A stretch of 64,000 nucleotides of DNA from contig NZ_CP019938.1 of the NCBI RefSeq assembly GCF_002117445.1, positions 62,001 to 126,000 of the forward strand, written 5' to 3'. Below, in pieces: positions 7,140 through 16,900 of this stretch. Source of the DNA: Ketogulonicigenium robustum (lineage in GTDB: Bacteria > Pseudomonadota > Alphaproteobacteria > Rhodobacterales > Rhodobacteraceae). The notes beneath the pieces were generated by a model. That model did no database searches, had not been told where the DNA came from, and saw nothing but the letters and a program-made list of their open reading frames with translations. Within the stretch, counting starts at the first letter, position 1; each line of letters opens with the position of its first letter. Both the position numbers and the translations under genes were made by a program.

Positions 7140-8600
7140 TTATTGTGCGGCGGGTGCGCGGTAGTCCAGCGGGGGTAGGCGGTCGCCGATCAGGGCCTCG
7201 TAGCTGAACGCGTCGCCGCGGGCGGCGTCGAATTCGGCTTTGGCCGCTTCCAATACCTCGGGCGATTGGAACAGTTCAATCGCCGTTGCAGCCAGCGTAC
7301 GTGCGGCGAGGGCGGTGCCCTTGTGACCAATCGACATGCCGCCAGCGGCGACCGCTTGCCAGCTATGCGCAGGCGTGCCCTGCACATAGGTCGCGGTGCC
7401 CAAGCCGACGGTCGGGACGATCCAGCTGACATCGCCAACGTCGGTCGAATAGAACCCGACGTCGCCGAATTCATAGGCATCCACCGTGCCGACCGATGCG
7501 AAATCGCCCGGCGCGCGCAGGGTCTCGGCCAGTTCGGTTGCGAAGGCGGTTTCGTCCTCGGTCCAGCTGATGGCGGGTTGCGCGCGCAGGTTGCTGTCCA
7601 TCACCTGACCCAACACGTCGTTCGGCAGAACGGAATAGACGCCGCTCATGCGCTCGATCTCGACGCGGGTGCCGGTTCCCATCGCGCCGCCCATTGCGGC
7701 TTGCTCGACGCGGTCGAAGACCTCGCCGACGATGCGCGGGTCTTGGTGGCGCACATAGAGGTAGAGTTCGGCAAAATCGGGCACCACGTTCGGGGCCGAC
7801 CCGCCGTTCGAGATGACATAGTGGATCCGCGTGTCCTGTGGCACGTGTTCGCGCAGCATGTTTACCATATGCGTCGTCGCCTCGAGGCCGTCGAGCGCCG
7901 AGCGGCCTTGTTCGGGGGCTAGCGCGGCGTGGGCCGACTGGCCGTAAAAGCGGATTTTCGCGCTGACGTTCGACAGCGACCAGCCTTGCGATGCGCTGTT
8001 GCTGGACGCAGGGTGCCAGTGCAGGGCCACGTCGACATCATCGAACACGCCTTCGCGCGCCATATAGACCTTGCCCGAGCCGCCTTCTTCGGCGGGCGTG
8101 CCGTAAAGGCGCACTTGCCCGGGAATGCCTTCGTCTTCCAGCCACTGCGCCACGGCAATGGCCGCGGCGACCGAGCCTGCGCCGAACAGGTGGTGGCCGC
8201 AGGCATGGCCCGCAGTAATCCCCTCAACCGCCTGTTGATAGGGCACCGCATCTTGCGAGAAGCCGGGGAGGGCGTCCATTTCGGCCAAAATGGCGATAAC
8301 CGGGCCATCGCCCGTGCCTTTGGATGCGACAAATCCGGTGGGCAGGCCGGCGATGCCGGTTTCAACGGTAAAGCCGTTGGCTTCCAATTCGCCGCTGAGG
8401 AGCGCGACGGTGCCTGTCTCGAGGTAGCCGAGTTCGGGGTTGGCCCAAATGGTCTGGGCGACTTCGGTCATGCGCGGCTCGTAGGCGGTGATGGCGGCAT
8501 CAAGCCAAGCCTGTTGTGCATCGCTAAGCGGGGCTGCGGCCAGATCTGTCGCCATCAGCAGGCAAGCGGCGGAGCCCAGCAGGGCAAGGCGGTGTGTCAT
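7140..8600 (-). CDS. Exported M20-family amidohydrolase (AbgB-like)
   Basis: 486 residues from the ATG at 8600, chosen because GGAG lies about 9 bases upstream; a longer in-frame extension (to 8726) lacks this. Metal-site motifs of M20 peptidases are visible: AEMDALPG near 106-113, AGHACGHH at 130-137, PAEEGG with Glu171/172, and ALHWHP with His194/196. The overall match is to the p-aminobenzoyl-glutamate hydrolase B / aminoacylase branch, which removes acyl or aryl groups from amino acids. It begins with a signal peptide (MTHRLALLGSAACLLMATDLAAA), predicting periplasmic location, whereas E. coli AbgB is cytoplasmic. It is a single gene with no transporter partner beside it. The substrate is unknown. 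Confidence 0.9.
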   Translation of the reverse strand: MTHRLALLGSAACLLMATDLAAAPLSDAQQAWLDAAITAYEPRMTEVAQTIWANPELGYLETGTVALLSGELEANGFTVETGIAGLPTGFVASKGTGDGPVIAILAEMDALPGFSQDAVPYQQAVEGITAGHACGHHLFGAGSVAAAIAVAQWLEDEGIPGQVRLYGTPAEEGGSGKVYMAREGVFDDVDVALHWHPASSNSASQGWSLSNVSAKIRFYGQSAHAALAPEQGRSALDGLEATTHMVNMLREHVPQDTRIHYVISNGGSAPNVVPDFAELYLYVRHQDPRIVGEVFDRVEQAAMGGAMGTGTRVEIERMSGVYSVLPNDVLGQVMDSNLRAQPAISWTEDETAFATELAETLRAPGDFASVGTVDAYEFGDVGFYSTDVGDVSWIVPTVGLGTATYVQGTPAHSWQAVAAGGMSIGHKGTALAARTLAATAIELFQSPEVLEAAKAEFDAARGDAFSYEALIGDRLPPLDYRAPAAQ

Positions 8601-9102
8601 CACATATCTCCATGTATTCAGGCCCTTGTTATTGGGTCGGGTGGGCCTGCGGGCAGACTGGCGAAGCCGGCGGGGTAGGACAATCCTTTCGGCTGATGTG
8701 TACGAATGATTTGGGTCGACGCCCAAGCAATCAGCACTGCGTGTGTTCGGGGTGCTGTTTAATCGTGCCCTTTGGCGAATTGAGGGGGGTTAATCAGCGT
8801 TAACCATTCGCCCGCGCACATTCATGCAGCGCGAATCGCGATGTTTTTCATTTATTGCGCATGAATGGCAAGAAACTGGAAATTATCGGGTTTCTTTTGT
8901 GTGGAACTGGCCAAGCAGCGGGCCAATTCAGGAAAAAATAAGCGAATATACGCTTATACCAAAAAGTTAACACTATATGTCTTGTCAGCTTGAAATATTG
9001 CTGCGTAGCTGGTGCCACGACCTGCCTATGACCATCCCTATCAGATTCATCGAAGGCGCCTCTCCCGCGTCTTTTGTCACCCGTATCTAGATGGAGCCTC
9101 CA
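8601..9102. other. Gene-free intergenic stretch between divergent M20 and Hint genes
   Basis: About 500 bases with no supported gene. The stretch around 8830-9000 is AT-richer than its surroundings and should hold both promoters. I see no clear -35/-10 pair, repeat or operator. Short frames on either strand here look non-coding. Confidence 0.5.
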
Positions 9103-10278
9103 GTGGCCACGCATACTCTTGGTTTTCTTGATCTTAGTGCGTACAGCGCGACAAACAATGTGCTACCCGACAAGACCGATGGTCTGTTCGTCGGCGGCGA
9201 AACATGGGGCGGGCTTCCACCGGCTGGGACCACGCTGTCGTTCGACTACACCGGGATCACCCACATCGACGTTGAAAGCGACTACGAGCATTTCACAGAT
9301 GATCCGTGGGACCCCGAATGGGACCCCGAGTCAGACTGGCCGCGGCACAAGCAAGAAAACGTTGATCCGATCACGATCAATGGCACTGTGCATCCGCCGG
9401 GGACGCTTCAGCTGGAGAATGAGTACGAGGTGCAACTGATGGGTGACGACGGTGAATCCTACCGCCTCGTTGCCATCTCTGCCGTCCGCGTCAATCCCAA
9501 CCACCAAGGCGACTGGGATTACCTTACCAGTGACGAATACGGCGTCATCGGGTTCACCTTTCAGGGCCCGTGGCCGCCCGAGGGCACTGTGCTGACCTTC
9601 GTCGAAAACGTCGATGGCGAGCAGATCGACTGGGACAACTTCGTCCCGCCCGAGGAAATTCCCTGCTTCACCAGCGGCACGATGATTTTGACCGACCGCG
9701 GCGAGGTGATGATTGATGATCTGCGTGTGGGCGATCTGGTGGCGACGCGTGACCACGGCCTGCAACCCATTCGCTGGATCGGGTCGCGCACGCTTGGCCT
9801 GCCCGTGCTGATCGTCAAGCCGAACCTGCGCCCAATTCGCATTGCGGCTGGTGCGCTGGGGGCAGGGCTGCCAGTGCAGGATTTGCTGGTCTCGCCGCAG
9901 CACCGGATGTTGGTGCGGTCGAAAACTACGCAGCGGATGGTGGACAACGCGGAAGCTTTGGTGCCCGCCAAGCAGCTTTTGAACGTTGAGGGTTTCGATA
10001 TCGCCGATACCCTGAACACCGTCAAATACTTCCACCTGATGTTCGACGCGCACGAGATTATCACGGCCAACGGGGCCGAGACCGAGTCGCTCTACCCTGG
10101 GCCGCAAGCGCTGAAATCGCTGGGGCCTGATGCTGTGGCGGAAATCCACGCCCTGTTCCCCGAGCTGCTGGACGCCAAGGCTGAACCTGCGCCTGCGCGG
10201 CAACTGTTGTCGGGCCGCATGGCGCGCAAGCTTGCCATACGTCATGCGCAAAACAACAAGGCCTTGGTCACCGTTTGA
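9103..10278 (+). CDS. Hint-domain (hedgehog/intein) protein with acidic N-terminal domain
   Basis: 391 residues from a GTG at 9103. TGGAG lies just upstream and translation then begins MATHTLGFLDLSAYSA; the in-frame ATG at 9091 has no ribosome-binding site. Residues 1-185 form an acidic, Trp/Asp-rich domain of unknown function (for example DDPWDPEWDPESDWP). At Cys188 the Hint domain starts with PCFTSGTMI, continues with VMIDDLRVGDLVATRDHGLQ and PIRWIGSR, and has LLVSPQHRMLV and an EIITANGAETES block, matching Hint_2 (PF13403), abundant in Rhodobacteraceae. Hint domains can self-cleave at the Cys. There is no signal peptide and no RTX repeat. A strong terminator follows, so it is monocistronic. 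Confidence 0.88.
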   Translation: MATHTLGFLDLSAYSATNNVLPDKTDGLFVGGETWGGLPPAGTTLSFDYTGITHIDVESDYEHFTDDPWDPEWDPESDWPRHKQENVDPITINGTVHPPGTLQLENEYEVQLMGDDGESYRLVAISAVRVNPNHQGDWDYLTSDEYGVIGFTFQGPWPPEGTVLTFVENVDGEQIDWDNFVPPEEIPCFTSGTMILTDRGEVMIDDLRVGDLVATRDHGLQPIRWIGSRTLGLPVLIVKPNLRPIRIAAGALGAGLPVQDLLVSPQHRMLVRSKTTQRMVDNAEALVPAKQLLNVEGFDIADTLNTVKYFHLMFDAHEIITANGAETESLYPGPQALKSLGPDAVAEIHALFPELLDAKAEPAPARQLLSGRMARKLAIRHAQNNKALVTV

Positions 10279-10297
10279 TCGCTGCCACACCACTGCG

Positions 10298-10330
10298 CCA
10301 CCTCGCGATGTCAAATCGCGGGGTGGTTTT
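10298..10330 (+). terminator. Rho-independent terminator of the Hint gene
   Basis: A 12-bp stem, CCACCTCGCGAT (10298-10309) with ATCGCGGGGTGG (10315-10326, one G-T pair), a GTCAA loop and TTTT. It separates the Hint gene from the convergent histidine kinase gene, whose stop is at 10332. Confidence 0.85.
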
Positions 10331-10331
10331 G

Positions 10332-11606
10332 TCAGCCCGCAGCTTTCAGCGCGACGGGCAGCGCGATGATCTGTTCCAACCCGTTCGGGGATAGGTTGCG
10401 GATCGCGATATTGCCCTCAAACCGCTCGACAATCTCTTTCGCGATGGCAAGGCCGAGGCCGACGCCGGGCACTGACTTTCTCCGGGCCATGTCGACGCGG
10501 AAGAAGGGTTCGAAGACACGCTCCAGCAATTCGGCAGGGATGCCGGGGCCTTGATCACGAATGATCACGCGCGCCATATCGCCCGTGGGCGTCGTGTCCA
10601 GTTGCAGCGCGACGCTGGTGCCGCCGCCGTGAATGGCCGCGTTGTGAATCAAGTTGCGCAGCGCGCGCTTCAGGCCGATCGGTTCCACGCGCACGAACAC
10701 GGGCTGTTGTGGCATTTGCCCCAAAGTGACGTCATCGCCCATGTCGGCCAAAACATCGTGCAGGGCGTTGCGCAGGTCGATGGTTTCAGCGGTGTGCTGT
10801 CCCACTTCTTCGCGGACAAGGCTGATAGCGCTGTCAGCGATGGCATCCATTTCTTCCAGATCCGAGAGCCACTTGGCTTGTTCCTCGGGGTCGGCGATGA
10901 ACTCGGCGCGCAGGCGCATGCGTGTCAGTGGCGTGCGCAGGTCGTGCCCGGCCGCCGCGATCAGCCGCATGCGGCTTTCCATCGACTGGCGCAGCCGTAG
11001 CGACAGCTGGTTCAGCGTGTGGGCCATCTGGCGAATTTCTGGTGGGCCTTTTTCCTGCACATGAGGGATGACCCCATCGGGTCCGATGCGTTGCATGGCT
11101 TTTTCAACCACTGTCAGCGGCCGCGAGATGCCAGACGCAAGATAAAGAGCCATGCCCGCTGTGCCCAGCGTGATCAGGCCGACCCACATCGCTAGATATG
11201 CGAAGTGATCGTCTGGCCCACTGAAGTCGGGAATATCGACCACCATCCACGTGCCTGTATCAAGCAGTAACGAGGCGGTCAGATGTGGCGCGCCCGGCCC
11301 GCGTGTCACTGTAAAGTCGTGTTGCGGGGTGGCTTTGACGAACAACCCCTCCATCTGACCCTGTACGTCGCGGTTGGTTTCCCCTGCAAACGGATGGTCC
11401 ATAAACGTGGCGCCGGCCACCCGCGCGGCGCCGGGGTCGGTTTCGGCCAGCGTTGCCAGTGCTTCGAGTTGGCGGACGATGGGTGCGATGGTGCCGCCGA
11501 CATAACGCGGAAACATGACATGCAGAACGGCCGCGGTCGATAAAATCACCACCGCAAGAATCGATCCGATCAGGACAAGCGAGATGCGCAGACGCAGCGA
11601 AATCAT
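10332..11606 (-). CDS. Sensor histidine kinase (EnvZ-like architecture)
   Basis: 424 residues: membrane helix at about 8-30, a ~105-residue periplasmic sensor region, a second helix at 138-158, HAMP at 160-212, and a HisKA domain with the phospho-acceptor His221 in AAAGHDLRTPLTRM. A HATPase_c domain follows with N-box LIHNAAIHGG, G1 DQGPGIP, F-box FEPFFR and G2 GVGLGLAI. Everything needed for autophosphorylation is present. The start codon overlaps the response regulator stop (ATGA), so the pair is translationally coupled. The divergent RND pump suggests the kinase senses a pump substrate or envelope stress. No specific signal can be inferred. Confidence 0.95.
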   Translation of the reverse strand: MISLRLRISLVLIGSILAVVILSTAAVLHVMFPRYVGGTIAPIVRQLEALATLAETDPGAARVAGATFMDHPFAGETNRDVQGQMEGLFVKATPQHDFTVTRGPGAPHLTASLLLDTGTWMVVDIPDFSGPDDHFAYLAMWVGLITLGTAGMALYLASGISRPLTVVEKAMQRIGPDGVIPHVQEKGPPEIRQMAHTLNQLSLRLRQSMESRMRLIAAAGHDLRTPLTRMRLRAEFIADPEEQAKWLSDLEEMDAIADSAISLVREEVGQHTAETIDLRNALHDVLADMGDDVTLGQMPQQPVFVRVEPIGLKRALRNLIHNAAIHGGGTSVALQLDTTPTGDMARVIIRDQGPGIPAELLERVFEPFFRVDMARRKSVPGVGLGLAIAKEIVERFEGNIAIRNLSPNGLEQIIALPVALKAAG

Positions 11607-12343
11607 GCATCGTGCCTCAGGCCTGTGGCGTCGCCGCGTGCCAGTTCTGTGACGGGGGCGACCATTTGGTAACCCGCATTGCGAACGGTTTTAAACAGCG
11701 GCTCGGCGGTTTGTTCGGCGAGTTTTCGGCGCAGGCGGCTCATCAGCACGTCGATAGATCGGTCGAGCGTATCTTGCCCGCGACCGTGGGTCAGATCCAT
11801 CAGCTGCACGCGGGAAAGAACACGTCCCGGCCGTTCCAGAAAGACGCGCAGCAGTTCGAATTCGGCACCCGTCAGCTCGACCAGCGCGGCGTTAGGGGTT
11901 GTGACGGTGTGCAAGGCTGTATCGGCGCGCAGGCCCGCAAAGGCGTAGATCGCGGTGCTGGGGGGATCGTCCGGCTGCGCGCCGACGCGCCGCAAAACCG
12001 CCTTGATCCGCGCCACCAGTTCGCGCGGGTTGAAGGGTTTACCGAGGTAGTCGTCGGCGCCGATTTCCAGCCCGATAATGCGGTCGACCTCCTCTTTCAG
12101 GGCGGTCAGCAGCACGACGGGGACATGTTGGCTGCCGGTCGTCAATTCGCGGCAGACCTCGAGGCCGGACCCGTCGGGCAGTAGCACGTCAAGCACCACC
12201 AGATCGGGCGATTCCTGTGCCAGTCGCTGCATACATTCGCGCCGGTTCGCCGCCGTCGAGACACGAAACCCTTGCCCACTGAGGTAGCGACTGAGCAGGG
12301 TTCTGATTTCCGGGTCGTCATCGACGATAAGTATGTGGTTCAC
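11603..12343 (-). CDS. OmpR-family response regulator
   Basis: 246 residues: a receiver domain (residues 1-120) with acidic pocket VDDDP, phospho-acceptor Asp52 in VLDVLLPDG and conserved Lys102 in GKPF, then an OmpR/PhoB winged helix (about 135-233, with ELTGAEFELLRVFLERPGRV and DVLMSRLRRKL). First gene of the regulator-kinase pair. It is transcribed away from the RND efflux operon, and the shared upstream region carries repeated AGACA boxes that are good candidates for its binding sites. It probably controls the pump and itself. Confidence 0.95.
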   Translation of the reverse strand: MNHILIVDDDPEIRTLLSRYLSGQGFRVSTAANRRECMQRLAQESPDLVVLDVLLPDGSGLEVCRELTTGSQHVPVVLLTALKEEVDRIIGLEIGADDYLGKPFNPRELVARIKAVLRRVGAQPDDPPSTAIYAFAGLRADTALHTVTTPNAALVELTGAEFELLRVFLERPGRVLSRVQLMDLTHGRGQDTLDRSIDVLMSRLRRKLAEQTAEPLFKTVRNAGYQMVAPVTELARGDATGLRHDA

Positions 12344-12411
12344 GCGGCGCGGGCCTTTGTCATGCTTGCAGCAGGCTTATAGCGCGGGTTTCGTGCCATG
12401 GCTGGGATTTT

Positions 12412-12476
12412 TGTGTCTGAACATGTCGCTAGCATATTAGACACACTTAGACATAAAAAAGCTATCTTCAGACACA
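12412..12476. promoter_or_regulatory. Repeated AGACA boxes in the divergent regulator/RND-pump promoter
   Basis: TTAGACAC (12437-12444) and TTAGACAT (12447-12454) are exactly 10 bp apart, as expected for tandem OmpR-type half-sites on one helix face. They lie inside a perfect 10-bp inverted repeat, TGTGTCTGAA (12412-12421) and TTCAGACACA (12467-12476). That gives four AGACA elements, one inverted, within 65 bp between the response regulator gene and the pump operon. Binding by the adjacent OmpR-type regulator is inferred from position and layout. Confidence 0.6.
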
Positions 12477-12745
12477 TTTCTGCGCAATAAGATTAAACTA
12501 CGGAAATGTAGCCGAGCTATACAAAGCCCATTCATACCGCGAGGTGTCGGTTTCGTATTGTGGTGGCGGTGGGGCAACCCCACGCTATCGCGGCGGGCGG
12601 CAGCGGCAGGTTCATGTGTCTGTCCAGCACTTGTCCTGTCATTTGGTTGGCGCATTTGCATCGCAGGTCTTGGTGCCTGCGGTGCGTTTTCTTTGCGCTA
12701 CCGATGCTTTTGCGGATCACGCACGTCCATCTTATGAGGCCTACG

Positions 12746-13912
12746 ATGAAATCAAGCTTGTCCGGCGGCACCCTCCCGGTTGTCGGCACTGCGATTTTCG
12801 CGCTTTTGGCGGCACCTGTCTTTGCCCAAAATGCTCCTCCGCCACGCCCAGTCGGGGTTGTGGAAATGCACCTGCAGACCGTGCCGCGCACGATCACGGT
12901 GCCCGGTCGCGCCGTTGCTGCCGACGAAACGCTGGTGCGCCCGCGTGTGAATGGCATGGTGACCGAGATTATTTATACCCCCGGCGCGCCGATCAAGCAG
13001 GGCGACCCGATGTTCCGCATCGAATCGGCCACCTACGAGGCTGCAATGGTTCAGGCGCGCTCGACAGTTGCGTCGGCGGATGCGGGCGTGCGTCAGGCGC
13101 AGTCTGCCTTTGACCGTGCCCAGCGTTTGCTGGGGTCGGGCGCCACGCAGGCTGATGTTGAAAACGCGCAAGCAGCGCTTGACCAAGCGCAGGCCACGCT
13201 GGCCGCCGCTGATGCATCGCTGACGCTGGCCCAGATGGAGCTGGACTGGACGACCGTCACCAGCCCGATCGACGGCATGGCAAGCTTGTCGAACGTATCC
13301 GTCGGTGATCTGGTCACGGCCAGCCAAACGACCGCGCTGGCGACTGTCACCACGCTCGACCCGATCGAGGTTGATCTTTACAGCCCCGCCGTTCGTCTGC
13401 AGCAGATCCAGAACGAGATCACGAACGCCGACACCGGCGTTTTGCGCAATTTGAACGCCACGCTGATGCTGGAAAACGGCGTCACCTATGACGCCGTTGG
13501 CCAATTCGTCGCGCCCGGTTTTGCCGTGTCGACAACGACCGGCACTGTCGAGACGCGCTTCAGCTTTGCCAACCCTAACTTCCAGTTGCTGCCCGGCATG
13601 TTTGTGCGGGGTCAGGTGGCATTTGGCGAAACCAGCGCGTTTTTGGTCACCCAAACTGCGGGCGTGCGTGACCGCATGGGCAATCTGACCGTGTGGGTCG
13701 TCGAAGACGGCAAAGCGGCGCAGCGCGTTGTGACCGATGTCGGCACGTGGCAAAACCAGTGGATCATCACCGAAGGCCTGAACGAGGGCGACCAGCTGAT
13801 CGTTGACGGCACCTCGATGCTGGGCGCGGGCGCTGACGTGACGCCGGTGCCGGTTACCATTGACGACGCCGGCATCATCCATGACGCAGCGCCGGCCACG
13901 GGTGGCAACTGA
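12746..13912 (+). CDS. RND efflux periplasmic adaptor (membrane fusion protein)
   Basis: 388 residues from the ATG at 12746, preceded by GAGG at a good distance. An upstream extension in the same frame has no ribosome-binding site and no family resemblance. Signal peptide to about residue 27 (ending PVFAQ). Then the HlyD/AcrA layout: a lipoyl half-motif (VRPRVNGMVTEIIYTPGAPI), a coiled-coil hairpin rich in Ala/Gln (RAQRLLGSGATQADVENAQA), the second lipoyl half (ITSPIDG-like: VTSPIDGMASLSNVSVGDLV), then beta-barrel and membrane-proximal domains ending near LLPGMFVRGQV. It bridges the inner-membrane pump to the outer-membrane channel. The stop overlaps the pump start by one base. Confidence 0.95.
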   Translation: MKSSLSGGTLPVVGTAIFALLAAPVFAQNAPPPRPVGVVEMHLQTVPRTITVPGRAVAADETLVRPRVNGMVTEIIYTPGAPIKQGDPMFRIESATYEAAMVQARSTVASADAGVRQAQSAFDRAQRLLGSGATQADVENAQAALDQAQATLAAADASLTLAQMELDWTTVTSPIDGMASLSNVSVGDLVTASQTTALATVTTLDPIEVDLYSPAVRLQQIQNEITNADTGVLRNLNATLMLENGVTYDAVGQFVAPGFAVSTTTGTVETRFSFANPNFQLLPGMFVRGQVAFGETSAFLVTQTAGVRDRMGNLTVWVVEDGKAAQRVVTDVGTWQNQWIITEGLNEGDQLIVDGTSMLGAGADVTPVPVTIDDAGIIHDAAPATGGN

Positions 13913-16900
13913 TGGCACATTTCTTTATCCACCACCGTGTGTTTGCATGGGTGTTGGCCATCGCCACTATGCTGTTGGGCGCCATTGGCCTGACGCGGCT
14001 GTCGATTGCCCAATATCCTGACATCGCGCCAACGACCGTGCAGGTCATGGCGACATACAACGGGGCTTCGGCCGAAATCGTTGCGGATTCGGTGACGACC
14101 GTGATCGAAGATGCCATGACCGGCATCGACGGCATGGTTTACATGACCTCGAATTCGTCGACGGGTGCGGCAACGATCACCCTGACATTCGACGAAACGA
14201 TTGACCCCGATATCGCGCAGGTGCAGGTGCAAAACCGCTTGCAGCTGGCCTCGGCACAGCTGCCCGACATCGTGCAGCAAAACGGCCTATCGGTCTATCG
14301 CTCGACTTCGTCGATCCTGTTGGTTGGCGCACTGACGTCGGTTGACGGCAGTTATTCTGCCGTGGAACTGGGCGACTTGGCCAGCCAGATGCTGGAAGAC
14401 CCGGTCCGCCGTACGCCGGGCGTCGGTTCGATCCAATCGTTTGCCACCAGCTATGCCATGCGCATCTGGTTGGATCCGATGAAGATGGTTCAGTATCAGG
14501 TGACAACCTCGGATATTCTGGGGGCAGTGTCTGAACAGAACACCAACGTCACAGTCGGCACACTGGGCAACCGCCCTGTGTCGCAAGGCCAACGCCTTAC
14601 GATCCCGCTGTCGGCACAATCGCAGCTAAAGACTGTGACCGAATTCGAAAACATCCTGCTGCGCGTGAACGAAGACGGGGCGACCGTTTTCCTGGGCGAC
14701 GTGGCGCGGATCGAGATTGGTCAGGACAGCTACGGGTTCGACTCGCTGTACAACGGTAAACCCGCCTCGGGTTTTGCCGTGAACTTGGCCACCGGCGCGA
14801 ATGCCGTGGATACCGGCGAGGCCGTGCGCCACACGCTGGAGACCTTGTCCAGCGCGCTGCCCGATGGCGTCCAGATCGTTTACCCCTATGATACTTCGCC
14901 GTTTGTGGAAAAATCGATCGACCAAGTTTACCATACACTGATCGAAGCTATCGTTCTGGTGTTCCTGGTTATTTTGGTCTTCCTGCAAAGCTGGCGCGCG
15001 ACGATTATTCCCGTGGTTGCCATTCCGGTCGTGCTTTTGGGCACGCTGGGGATGCTGGCCGTCATGGGCTATTCCATTAACACGCTGACGATGTTCGCGC
15101 TGGTTCTGGCCATCGGCCTGCTGGTGGACGATGCGATCGTTGTGGTGGAAAACGTCGAACGTGTGATGGAAGAAGACGGCCTTGGGCCCGTCGAAGCCAC
15201 CGAAAAGAGCATGAAGGAAATCACCTCGGCTCTAGTCGGTATTGTGATGGTTCTGTCGGCCGTGTTCTTGCCGATGGCCTTTATGTCGGGTTCTACCGGT
15301 ATCATCTATCGCCAGTTCTCGGTGACGATCATTACCGCGATGGTGCTGTCGCTGGGTGTTGCGATCATTTTGACACCTGCGATGTGTGCCAGCCTGCTGA
15401 AGCCGCGCAAGCATGGCGGTGGTATTGCACCGGCCCGCTGGTTCAACCGTGGTCTGGAAAACACGACCAACGGCTATGGCTGGGTTGTAAAGGCACTGGT
15501 GCGTCGTCCGTTCTTCATGATCATCGCCTTGGTCGGTATCGGCTGGGTCGCGCTTGACCGCTTTCAAGAGCTGCCGTCGTCGTTCGTGCCGCAAGAAGAC
15601 CAAGGCGTGCTGATGGCGATCATCGAGACGCCTGACGGCTCGACCATGGAAACCACGCGCGAACTGCTGGACCGTGTCCAAACCTACCTGCTCGAGCAAG
15701 AGTCGCAGTCGGTTGAAGCCGTCTTCGGGATCTTGGGCTTTTCGATGTCGGGTGCCAGCCAGAATGCCGGCATGATCTTTGTCAGCCTCAAGGACTACAA
15801 AGACCGCGAAGGGATTTCGGCTGCCGATCTGGTGAACCGCGCCAACGGCCACTTCTTCATGACAAACCGCATGGGGATGGTCTACTTCCTACAGCCGCCG
15901 GCCATTCAGGGTCTGGGCGCCAGCTCGGGCTTTACGATGCAGCTGGTTGACCAGGCGCAACGTGGCCAAGAGGCACTGGCTGCTGCCGCGGCCGAATTGG
16001 TGACCAAGGCACAGGCTGATGGTCGCATCATCAATATCCGTGGGGGCGACAGCCCGTTCCAAAGCGCCATGCGTCTTGATATCGACCAGCAAAAGGCGAC
16101 GGCTTTCGGTCTGAGCATCTCGGAAGTGAATGCGATGCTTTCGGTCATCTTCTCGGGCCGCGAAGTCAACGACTTTGCCATGGGCAGCGGCTTGCGACCG
16201 GTGATCGTGCAGGGCGATGCGTCTGCCCGCAGCCAACCCGAGGACATCGACCGTTGGTATGCCCGCAACAGCAGCGGCGAGATGGTTCCCTTCTCGGCGT
16301 TCACGTCGCGCAATTGGGACCAACAGGCCCAGACAGTCTCGCGTTATGGTGGCACTCTGGCGATGGAGCTGAGCGGCGAAGCTGCAGCAGGCCTGTCGTC
16401 GGGTGACGCGATGGCGGTGATGGAAGAACTGGTCGCCGAAATGGGTGGCGGTTATGGCGTCGCTTGGACCGGCTTGTCCTATCAGGAACGCCAGTCGGGC
16501 AACCAGGCACCAATGCTGTTCGCCCTGTCGGCAGCGGTCGTGTTCCTTGCGCTTGCCGCCCTATACGGCAGCTGGTCGGTTCCGTTCGCGGTGATGATGT
16601 CGGTGCCCGTCGGTATCTTGGGGGCCGTCATTGCGGCGGGTCTGTTCGACCAGTCAAACGACGTCTACTTCAAGGTGGGCTTGCTGACGACCATCGGTCT
16701 GGCCGCGCGTAACGCCATTCTGATCGTGGAATTCGCCCAACAATTGTACCATCAGGGCCATACCCTGCGCGAAGCCGCCATCATGGCTGCCAAGATGCGC
16801 TTGCGTCCGATCCTGATGACCACGTTTGCGTTTATGTTGGGGGTTCTGCCCTTGGCGATCGCGACGGGTGCCGGTGCGGGTGCGCAAAACTCGATCGGTA

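Noticed and set aside
12752-13918. A 388-codon open frame on the minus strand
   Set aside because: It mirrors the RND adaptor gene exactly and has no family resemblance.
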